From: Cycloclasticus sp.
GTDB taxonomy: Bacteria > Pseudomonadota > Gammaproteobacteria > Methylococcales > Cycloclasticaceae
DNA: 5,431 nucleotides
Assembly (NCBI GenBank): GCA_018066825.1
Contig: JAGPVU010000094.1
Location: forward strand, 1 to 5,431
Reading direction: 5' to 3'
In this document: piece by piece, positions 1 through 5,431 of the stretch
Layout: each line of letters opens with the position of its first letter
Position numbering within the stretch: the first letter of the stretch is position 1
Position numbers and translations under genes: made by a program
The notes under the pieces: model-generated
Told to the model about the DNA's origin: nothing
The model's input: only the letters and a program-made list of their open reading frames with translations
The model's database searches: none

Positions 1-60
1 ATTTTACTGGATTTAGTACCGTCCTGTCCAATCCAACACGTGCAAATTTAACGCTTTTAA

Positions 61-1314
61 TTAGGCGACGTCTAAGGATTTGGCCAGATAAGCATTCATC
101 ACTAGCGTTGGGTCTTCAATCAACTTTTCTTTCCAATCACCTAAATGCACTTCTGATTGAATTAACCCTCGCATCACACCAATAAAATCCGTACGTCCTA
201 CGGTGATAGCGCCTACTAACAAGTCATCTTTAAAGTTTAAACGCACATATTTATAACCCTCTTTATCGAGCAAACTGGTTGTTTCACCGCCTTCAACGCC
301 ACCCCAACTACCAAAGGAGGTGGATACCAAGCCGGCTGTGTCCAATACGTTCATACTCAGACTGCCTTTGTACTTAGCTGACCCGCCCATCATATTGACC
401 GCTGCGATACGACCATGATCAACTGCCGTAGGTTGAATGGCATGCACCGCTTGTCCGCCGGTTGAAAAATCGACACCTTGAGCAACATCACCGGCCGCGT
501 AGATATTATCAATATTGGTTCTTAAGCTAGCATCAACCAAAATACCGTTATCCGTTTTTATCCCACTGCCTTCTAAGAATTCAATATTTGAATACACCCC
601 TGTCGCTATAATAATGAGGTCAAATTCAGTCAAACTGTCGTCATCCCTTTTTAATGCAGGACCTGGCTCTATCGACTTAATGCTATTAGGCAGTATCATC
701 GACACACCTTTACTTTCACACCAAGATTGGATCATTTTACCCGCTGTCTCATCCATCATCCGACTTACCATAAAGCCAGTACGTCCGAGCATAACAGTCA
801 AATCAACTTTTCGCTTTAGCATCGCTTCAACGATAATTGAAGCCACAAAACCTGCCCCCAATAAGGCCACTTTTGAACCGGGTTTTATGGTATCCAGAAT
901 TTTTCTACCGTCCGCTAAAGTCCAACAGTTAAGCACGCCTTTGTTATCAGACCCGGGGAATGGGGACTTAGCTGGCCGCGAACCCGTGGCAATCATTAAT
1001 TTGTCGTAGTCGTATACATCACCATTATCAATGGTCACTTGATTATTAACCGAGTCCACCTTTTCTACTTTGGCTTGAATGTGGTTTATTCGCAAACTCT
1101 CAAAATGGCCTTCAGTTTTTCGTAGGTGCGTCCCTGTGTCTTTGATCATGCCGCTTAGATAATACGGTAAAGCCATTCGTGAATACGGCGACTCGGCTTC
1201 TAGGCCTATCATCGTTATCGAGCAATTAGCATCCGTTTTACGAAGTGTTTCAGCGGCTCTAACTGATGCAGGACCTGCGCCTATAAGCACGTATTTTTTT
1301 ATATTTTTTGACAT
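61..1314 (-). CDS. FAD-dependent NAD(P)H oxidoreductase, NirB-N-terminus-like, substrate unknown
   Basis: A predicted soluble flavoprotein of 417 residues with the two-dinucleotide-fold layout of the pyridine nucleotide-disulfide oxidoreductase superfamily. The FAD fold starts with IGAGPAS (11-17) and continues through SPYSRMALPYYLSG (42-55) and IATGSRP (108-114). A second fold with LLGAGFVAS (151-159) should bind NAD(P)H; IIIATGV (234-240) follows, and IYAAGDVA (271-278) supplies the flavin-contacting aspartate D276. HAIQPTAVDHGR (291-302) leads to a C-terminal domain of about 100 residues. The only cysteines are C31, C130 and C199, with no CxxxxC pair, and methionine 47 sits where CoA-disulfide reductases carry their active cysteine. 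It is therefore unlikely to be a disulfide reductase. It also lacks the iron-sulfur and sirohaem domains of full NirB. Electron transfer between NAD(P)H and a small carrier such as a rubredoxin or ferredoxin, or a reductase subunit of a larger complex, is possible. The ATG at 1314 is only 10 codons before the FAD motif, as expected; its ribosome site (GGTAA) is weak. No signal peptide or membrane segment is seen. Confidence 0.85.
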   Translation of the reverse strand: MSKNIKKYVLIGAGPASVRAAETLRKTDANCSITMIGLEAESPYSRMALPYYLSGMIKDTGTHLRKTEGHFESLRINHIQAKVEKVDSVNNQVTIDNGDVYDYDKLMIATGSRPAKSPFPGSDNKGVLNCWTLADGRKILDTIKPGSKVALLGAGFVASIIVEAMLKRKVDLTVMLGRTGFMVSRMMDETAGKMIQSWCESKGVSMILPNSIKSIEPGPALKRDDDSLTEFDLIIIATGVYSNIEFLEGSGIKTDNGILVDASLRTNIDNIYAAGDVAQGVDFSTGGQAVHAIQPTAVDHGRIAAVNMMGGSAKYKGSLSMNVLDTAGLVSTSFGSWGGVEGGETTSLLDKEGYKYVRLNFKDDLLVGAITVGRTDFIGVMRGLIQSEVHLGDWKEKLIEDPTLVMNAYLAKSLDVA

Positions 1315-1391
1315 AGTGTTACCGTATTGGTTGGTTGCTTTTTTGTATTGCTCGGCCTCGTTATTAACCTTAGCTAGCTCAGCTATTTTTT

Positions 1392-1432
1392 ATTGTCTTT
1401 TTATATAGCGCTTAATTCCAAGCTTCTGTTAA
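1392..1432 (-). promoter_or_regulatory. Candidate promoter for the oxidoreductase gene
   Basis: Two overlapping sigma-70-like pairings are visible on the minus strand. TTAACA (1432-1427) is followed after 19 bases by TATATA (1407-1402). TTGGAA (1421-1416) is followed after 18 bases by GACAAT (1397-1392). Neither is a strong match, and the AT-rich surroundings make chance hits likely. Either would leave a leader of roughly 70-80 bases before the ATG at 1314. The 222-base gap to dapB supports a separate promoter somewhere in this interval. Confidence 0.3.
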
Positions 1433-1436
1433 CAGA
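1425..1436. promoter_or_regulatory. 12-base perfect palindrome, possible operator
   Basis: TCTGTTAACAGA is a perfect inverted repeat in the 222-base gap upstream of the oxidoreductase. A further copy of the half TTAACAGA occurs at 1505-1512 in the same gap. The palindrome overlaps a candidate -35 element. A dimeric regulator could bind here, but I do not recognise the site as belonging to a known family. Confidence 0.35.
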
Positions 1437-1511
1437 GAACGACTGCCTGACACTGTTTGTTGGCCGCTTAATTAGACCAGCAATCAACGCTCTAAAATAT
1501 GATATTAACAG

Positions 1512-1532
1512 AAAATACCAACCGCGCTAGTA
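1512..1532 (-). terminator. Possible weak intrinsic terminator after dapB
   Basis: Four bases after the dapB stop codon the minus strand reads TACTAGC, loop GCG, GTTGGTA, then TTTTC. The arms pair over 7 base pairs, two of them G-U, and four T residues follow. The stem is weak and the T run short, so termination, if any, is probably partial. It would separate the chaperone-dapB transcript from the oxidoreductase gene. Confidence 0.35.
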
Positions 1533-1536
1533 GCAT

Positions 1537-2343
1537 TTATTCTTTCAAGCCAAGAACGTCCTGCATATCGTACAAACCAGCCGGTTGCGCCGCGACCCAG
1601 CACGCTGCCCGTATTGCACCGGTAGCAAAAGTCATACGGCTAGTTGCTTTATGACTGATTTCGATACGCTCACCTTCATCGGCAAACATGACCGTATGCT
1701 CACCTACGATATCACCCGCTCTGATTGTTGAAAAACCAATCGTTCCAGTCACGCGTTCCCCTGTGATCCCTTCACGGGCATAAACGGCGCAATCATCTAA
1801 GCGCTTACCCATTGCCTCCGCAACCACTTCACCCATACGCAGAGCTGTGCCCGACGGTGCATCTACTTTATGTCGGTGATGCGACTCAATGACCTCAATA
1901 TCAACCGAGTCACCTATCGCTTTGGCCGCCAATTCAAGTAGCTTTAGCGTGACATTGACACCAATACCCATATTCGGTGAAAACACAACAGGAATAGATT
2001 GAGACGCCTTTTCAATAAGCGCCTTTTGCTCATCGCTAAAACCTGTGGTGCCAATTACCATGGCTTTATTATTGGCTTCACATAGGGCCAATTTCTGTAT
2101 GCATGCATCGGGGCGTGTAAAGTCGACCAGTACATCAAAGTTAGACAACTCTGACTGTAAATCCGCACTTATTTGTATACCTTGCGTTTCTATACCGGCT
2201 ATATCGCCCACGTCTTTACCTAATGACACCGCATCTTTACGCTCAATGGCCGCGCCCAATAAGGCTGACGGATTAAGAAAACAAGCCTTAATTAAATTAA
2301 GCCCCATGCGTCCACTAGCGCCTGATATTGCGATATTTGCCAT
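1537..2343 (-). CDS. dapB: 4-hydroxy-tetrahydrodipicolinate reductase DapB
   Basis: Cytosolic enzyme of the diaminopimelate pathway for lysine and peptidoglycan; it reduces the dihydrodipicolinate-level product of DapA to tetrahydrodipicolinate using NADH or NADPH. The product is 268 residues (E. coli 273). The N-terminal Rossmann fold opens with GASGRMG at 8-14. Glu34-Arg35 match the E. coli Glu38-Arg39 pair linked to use of both cofactors. VDFTRP (73-78) and IGTTGF (97-102) are the usual family blocks. The catalytic signature ESHHRHKVDAPSGTA contains His155 and Lys159, equivalent to E. coli His159 and Lys163, and the substrate-binding SGT follows at 164-166. The C-terminal part closes with GLYDMQDVLGL. 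Nothing is broken. Placement directly behind dnaJ is common in Gammaproteobacteria; the usual downstream partners carA and carB are not in this window. Confidence 0.98.
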   Translation of the reverse strand: MANIAISGASGRMGLNLIKACFLNPSALLGAAIERKDAVSLGKDVGDIAGIETQGIQISADLQSELSNFDVLVDFTRPDACIQKLALCEANNKAMVIGTTGFSDEQKALIEKASQSIPVVFSPNMGIGVNVTLKLLELAAKAIGDSVDIEVIESHHRHKVDAPSGTALRMGEVVAEAMGKRLDDCAVYAREGITGERVTGTIGFSTIRAGDIVGEHTVMFADEGERIEISHKATSRMTFATGAIRAACWVAAQPAGLYDMQDVLGLKE

Positions 2344-2349
2344 TATGAT

Positions 2350-2353
2350 CTCC
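2350..2353 (-). promoter_or_regulatory. Ribosome binding site (GGAG) deciding the dapB start
   Basis: GGAG lies six bases before the ATG at 2343, inside the 13-base gap after the dnaJ stop codon. It selects this ATG over in-frame upstream codons such as the one at 2463, which would overlap the dnaJ coding region and add 40 residues absent from the DapB family. The tight spacing suggests translational coupling of dapB to dnaJ. Confidence 0.75.
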
Positions 2354-2356
2354 GTA

Positions 2357-3484
2357 TTAGGACTTGATTTTATCGATAAAGCTTTTAACCCCATCAAGCC
2401 AAGAATGCTCTTGTGGGTTATGTTGTGTACCGCCGGTCTTAAATGATGTTTCCAGCTGTTCAATCAATTGCTTCTGCTCTAAGGTTAAATTAACGGGCGT
2501 TTCAACATTAACACGGCACATTAAATCTCCCACCGCCCCGCCTCTAACAGGTTTAACGCCTTTACCGCGCAACCTGAACATTTTGCCCGTTTGTGTCTCG
2601 GTAGGTATTTTTAATTTCACTTTACCCGTCAAGGTAGGTACTTCCAACTCGCCACCCAGTGTAGCCACGGCAAAACTTATTGGCATTTCACAGTATAAAT
2701 CAGCGCCATCACGGGTAAAAATAGCATGATCACGAACACTCACTTGCACATACAAATCACCCGCTGGGCCACCGTGATCACCCGCCTCACCTTCGCCACC
2801 TAAGCGTATACGATCACCGGTATCAACACCGGCAGGAATTTTAACCGACAAGGTTTTTTGTTCTTTCGTTTTGCCCGTGCCACGGCATTGACCACACGGG
2901 TCCTTAATAACCGAACCACCACCGCGACAGGTTGGGCAAGTTTGCTGCACGGAAAACATCCCTTGTTGCATACGAACCTGGCCATGGCCAGCACAGGTTG
3001 TACAAATAGCAGTGGCGCCGGTTTTAGAACCGCTGCCTTTACAACCGCTACAGCTAACCGAGGTAGGGATTTTAATTTTTGTCTCCATACCGGAAACAGC
3101 ATTTTCTAGTGTCATTTCAAAGTTATAGCGTAAGTCCGCACCCCGCGTTACTTGACTGCGACGACCCCCACCACCATTACGGCCAAATATATCACCGAAC
3201 ACATCACCAAATACGTCACTAAAGGAGTCGTCGGCATAGCCGCCACCGCCTCTCGATTGATCAACCCCAGCATGGCCGAATTGATCATAGGCCGCGCGCT
3301 TTTGCTCGTCACTCAGCACACCGTAGGCTTCTTGAATAACCTTAAACCGTTCTTCAGAGTTGCTATCATTCGAATTTCTATCGGGGTGATATTTCATTGC
3401 CAAGCGACGGTACGCCTTTTTAATTTCGCGCTCACTTGCATTACGAGAAACTTCTAACACTTTATAAAAATCTTCTTTTTCCAT
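2357..3484 (-). CDS. dnaJ: Chaperone protein DnaJ (Hsp40, type I)
   Basis: Cytosolic co-chaperone that delivers unfolded substrates to DnaK and triggers its ATPase. The product is 375 residues (E. coli 376) and has the complete type I layout. The J domain spans about residues 4-70 with the HPD motif at 33-35. A Gly/Phe-rich linker with DVFGDVFGDIFG covers about 72-108. Four CxxCxGxG zinc repeats start at C145, C161, C183 and C197, with no cysteine missing. The C-terminal substrate-binding domains include LGGELEVPTL and the RLRGKGV segment. The ATG at 3484 (MEKEDFYKVLEV) is chosen because it places the J domain at the family's usual position; a TTG three codons upstream (3493) is in frame but less likely. 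A weak GAG lies about five bases before the ATG. It is 99 bases downstream of dnaK and 13 bases upstream of dapB, so it is probably co-transcribed with both. Confidence 0.99.
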   Translation of the reverse strand: MEKEDFYKVLEVSRNASEREIKKAYRRLAMKYHPDRNSNDSNSEERFKVIQEAYGVLSDEQKRAAYDQFGHAGVDQSRGGGGYADDSFSDVFGDVFGDIFGRNGGGGRRSQVTRGADLRYNFEMTLENAVSGMETKIKIPTSVSCSGCKGSGSKTGATAICTTCAGHGQVRMQQGMFSVQQTCPTCRGGGSVIKDPCGQCRGTGKTKEQKTLSVKIPAGVDTGDRIRLGGEGEAGDHGGPAGDLYVQVSVRDHAIFTRDGADLYCEMPISFAVATLGGELEVPTLTGKVKLKIPTETQTGKMFRLRGKGVKPVRGGAVGDLMCRVNVETPVNLTLEQKQLIEQLETSFKTGGTQHNPQEHSWLDGVKSFIDKIKS

Positions 3485-3509
3485 AATTCTCAAATCTTGA
3501 ATACGTCAA

Positions 3510-3531
3510 AGCCACCGATAAATCGGCGGCT
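3510..3531 (-). other. Intergenic hairpin 2 before dnaJ
   Basis: On the minus strand AGCCGCCGA, loop TTTA, and TCGGTGGCT pair over 9 base pairs with a single G-U wobble. It lies about 25 bases upstream of the dnaJ ATG, and only two further T residues follow the stem. This could be a partial attenuator that lowers dnaJ expression relative to dnaK, or an RNA stability element. The structure is visible in the sequence; its function is inferred. Confidence 0.5.
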
Positions 3532-3537
3532 ATGTCG

Positions 3538-3554
3538 CAGCCCAAAAAGGGCTG
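3538..3554 (-). other. Intergenic hairpin 1 after dnaK
   Basis: On the minus strand CAGCCC, a TTTTT loop, and GGGCTG form a perfect 6-base-pair stem, starting about 30 bases after the dnaK stop codon. No T run follows the stem, so it is not a good intrinsic terminator. It may instead stabilise the 3' end of dnaK mRNA or mark a processing site; that role is inferred from position only. Confidence 0.5.
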
Positions 3555-3583
3555 GGGTTTAATGTGTAAAAACGCTATCGTAC

Positions 3584-5431
3584 TTATTTTTTATCGTCTT
3601 TAACTTCTTCAAATTCTGCGTCAACAACATCATCTTGCTTTGCATTAGACTCAGCTTCTTGAGCGTCATCGGCTGCAGCACCTTCGGCGGCACCCGCGTC
3701 AGCATACATTTTTTCAGCCAATTTGCCAGACAATGCAGTTAATGCTTCGGTTTTTTCCTCGATCAACGCCTTGTCCTCTCCTTTAATCGCTTCTTTAAGA
3801 GATTCTATCGCCGCTTCAATGTCTGCTTTTTCAGTCTCATCAACTTTATCCGCCATTTCTTCGAGCGTTTTTTCGGTCGCGTGAATCATGCCATCCGCTT
3901 GGTTTCTTGCGGTCACCAATTCAAGCAATTTTTTATCTTCATCGGCATGAATTTCGGCGTCTTTGATCATTTGTTCGACTTCTTCATCTGATAAACCACT
4001 AGAGGCTTTAATGACAATAGATTGTTCTTTACCCGTCGCTTTATCTTTTGCCGATACATTTAAAATACCATTCGCGTCAATGTCAAAAGAAACCTCAATC
4101 TGAGGCGTGCCACGGCGTGCCGGTGGAATATCTTGTAGATCAAAACGGCCTAATGATTTATTGCCTGATGCCATTTCACGTTCGCCTTGCATTACGTGCA
4201 CAGTAACAGCCGTTTGATTATCATCAGCGGTTGAGAACGTTTGCGCAGCTTTGGTTGGAACCGTGGTGTTTTTTTCGATCAATTTAGTCATCACGCCACC
4301 CATGGTTTCAATACCGAGTGATAAAGGCGTTACGTCAAGCAACAGTACGTCTTTAACATCACCGGCTAAAACCCCAGCTTGAATCGCAGCACCTACGGCA
4401 ACTGCTTCATCTGGGTTAACATCTTTACGCGGCTCTTTACCAAAGAGTTTAGCGACAACCGTTTGCACTAGCGGCATACGTGTTTGCCCACCAACCAAGA
4501 TCACATCGTCGATTTCAGCGGTCGATAAACCGGCATCTTTAATCGCCATTTCACATGGCGCAACAGTTCGTTGCACAAGTTCGTCAACTAATGATTCTAA
4601 TTTGGCACGTGTTAACTTAACATTTAAATGCTTAGGCCCCGTTGCATCTGCCGTAATATACGGTAAATTCACGTCTGTTTGCTGGTTAGAAGATAATTCT
4701 ATTTTTGCCTTCTCAGCCGCTTCTTTTAAGCGTTGCAGCGCTAATGGGTCGTTATGCAGATCAACTGAGTTTTCTTTCTTAAACTCATCGGCTAAGAAAT
4801 CGATAATACGCATATCAAAATCTTCACCACCTAAGAATGTATCACCATTGGTCGACAAGACTTCAAACTGGTGCTCACCATCAACTTCTGCAATTTCGAT
4901 AATAGAAACGTCAAACGTACCGCCACCTAAATCGTAAACCGCAATGGTTCTGTCGCCTGCTTTTTTATCCATGCCGTAGGCTAATGCTGCGGCCGTTGGT
5001 TCGTTAATAATACGTTTAACTTCCAATCCCGCAATTTTACCCGCATCTTTAGTTGCTTGACGCTGTGAGTCATTAAAGTAGGCCGGTACAGTAATAACGG
5101 CTTCCGTTACTGTTTCGCCTAAATACGCTTCCGCATCTTTTTTAAGTTTCATTAAAATACGCGCGGCAATTTCAGGCGGCGCCAGTTTTTTGCCCTGCGC
5201 CTCTATCCAAGCATCACCGTTGTCGGCCTTTACAATTTTATACGGCACCATGCTGGCGTCTTTTTGTACAACATCATCGGCGAACTTACGGCCAATTAAA
5301 CGTTTTGACGCGAAAATAGTATTCGCCGGGTTGGTCACCGCTTGTCGTTTAGCTGATTGGCCAACTAATACGTCGCCCTCTGCTGTAAACGCAACGATAG
5401 AAGGCGTGGTTCTTGCGCCTTCGCTATTTTC
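3584..5431 (-). CDS. dnaK: Chaperone protein DnaK (Hsp70), 5' end truncated by window edge
   Basis: Cytosolic ATP-dependent Hsp70 chaperone that binds exposed hydrophobic segments of unfolded proteins, with DnaJ stimulating ATP hydrolysis and GrpE releasing ADP. The frame is open to the window edge; its first visible residues, ENSEGARTTPS, align with E. coli DnaK from Glu28, so about 27 residues including the first phosphate loop are missing. In E. coli numbering, Lys70 (KRLIGRKF), Pro143 and Arg151 (ITVPAYFNDSQRQ), Glu171 (NEPTAAALAYG), Thr199 (DLGGGTFDVS) and the adenosine motif VILVGGQTRMP are all present and collinear. The interdomain linker VLLLDVTPLSLG, the substrate-binding beta domain, a helical lid and the tail DDVVDAEFEEVKDDKK follow. 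The GTG at 5338 corresponds to internal Val59 and is not a start. There are 615 residues in view, about 642 expected in full against 638 in E. coli. The promoter lies outside the window, so heat-shock control cannot be judged. Confidence 0.99.
   Translation of the reverse strand, partial: ENSEGARTTPSIVAFTAEGDVLVGQSAKRQAVTNPANTIFASKRLIGRKFADDVVQKDASMVPYKIVKADNGDAWIEAQGKKLAPPEIAARILMKLKKDAEAYLGETVTEAVITVPAYFNDSQRQATKDAGKIAGLEVKRIINEPTAAALAYGMDKKAGDRTIAVYDLGGGTFDVSIIEIAEVDGEHQFEVLSTNGDTFLGGEDFDMRIIDFLADEFKKENSVDLHNDPLALQRLKEAAEKAKIELSSNQQTDVNLPYITADATGPKHLNVKLTRAKLESLVDELVQRTVAPCEMAIKDAGLSTAEIDDVILVGGQTRMPLVQTVVAKLFGKEPRKDVNPDEAVAVGAAIQAGVLAGDVKDVLLLDVTPLSLGIETMGGVMTKLIEKNTTVPTKAAQTFSTADDNQTAVTVHVMQGEREMASGNKSLGRFDLQDIPPARRGTPQIEVSFDIDANGILNVSAKDKATGKEQSIVIKASSGLSDEEVEQMIKDAEIHADEDKKLLELVTARNQADGMIHATEKTLEEMADKVDETEKADIEAAIESLKEAIKGEDKALIEEKTEALTALSGKLAEKMYADAGAAEGAAADDAQEAESNAKQDDVVDAEFEEVKDDKK

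Noticed and set aside
1..60. Terminator for the oxidoreductase in the final 60 bases
   Set aside because: Only 4-5 base-pair stems with long loops and no T run could be found; the true terminator may lie outside the window.
515..1009. A 164-codon open frame on the plus strand opposite the oxidoreductase
   Set aside because: It is antisense to a gene with strong conserved motifs; its translation shows no recognisable domain.
1369..1387. Clustered AGCT repeats and short palindromes upstream of the oxidoreductase
   Set aside because: The units are four to eight bases and irregular, so they are as likely chance as a binding site or repeat array.
2344..2463. N-terminal extension of DapB by 40 residues from a start at 2463
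   Set aside because: The added residues overlap the dnaJ coding region and do not resemble DapB; a proper GGAG site precedes the ATG at 2343.
2800..3102. A 100-codon open frame in another minus-strand frame within dnaJ
   Set aside because: It overlaps the zinc-repeat region of dnaJ, and its Arg/Val/Ala/Lys-rich translation is a by-product of that coding sequence.
4602..4937. A 111-codon plus-strand open frame opposite dnaK
   Set aside because: It is antisense to a highly conserved part of DnaK; long antisense frames are common opposite such genes.

Overview
The window is a single-strand block of four genes, all on the minus strand, read from the high to the low coordinates: dnaK (5' end cut off by the window edge), dnaJ, dapB, and a flavin-dependent pyridine-nucleotide oxidoreductase. 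Protein sequences of the first three are close to Escherichia coli residue by residue. The order dnaK-dnaJ-dapB is typical of Gammaproteobacteria (Pseudomonas has grpE-dnaK-dnaJ-dapB-carA-carB). Base composition looks moderate, somewhat below 50 % GC by eye. The best guess is therefore a gammaproteobacterium; genus cannot be fixed from this sequence.

Layout: 5431-3584 encodes DnaK from the residue equivalent to E. coli Glu28 to the C-terminus. A 99-base gap (3485-3583) holds two tandem hairpins. DnaJ (3484-2357) follows, and only 13 bases, containing a clear GGAG ribosome site, separate it from dapB (2343-1537). A 222-base gap (1315-1536) then holds a weak terminator-like hairpin, a 12-base perfect palindrome and a possible promoter. 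The oxidoreductase follows (1314-61). The last 60 bases contain no complete gene and no convincing terminator.

Functionally, DnaK and DnaJ form the Hsp70/Hsp40 chaperone pair, normally with GrpE, which would be expected off the window beyond 5431. DapB is the lysine/diaminopimelate enzyme and is probably translated from the same transcript as dnaJ. The oxidoreductase is probably a separate transcription unit. Its exact substrate is unknown: it has two dinucleotide-binding folds but no redox-active cysteine pair and no fused iron-sulfur domain.

The region is mostly ordinary housekeeping DNA. I see no CRISPR array, tRNA, rRNA, intact mobile element or evident new system. The points deserving a second look are the oxidoreductase and its position where carAB often lies, the intergenic hairpins and palindrome, and a very short possible transposase remnant at the left edge.
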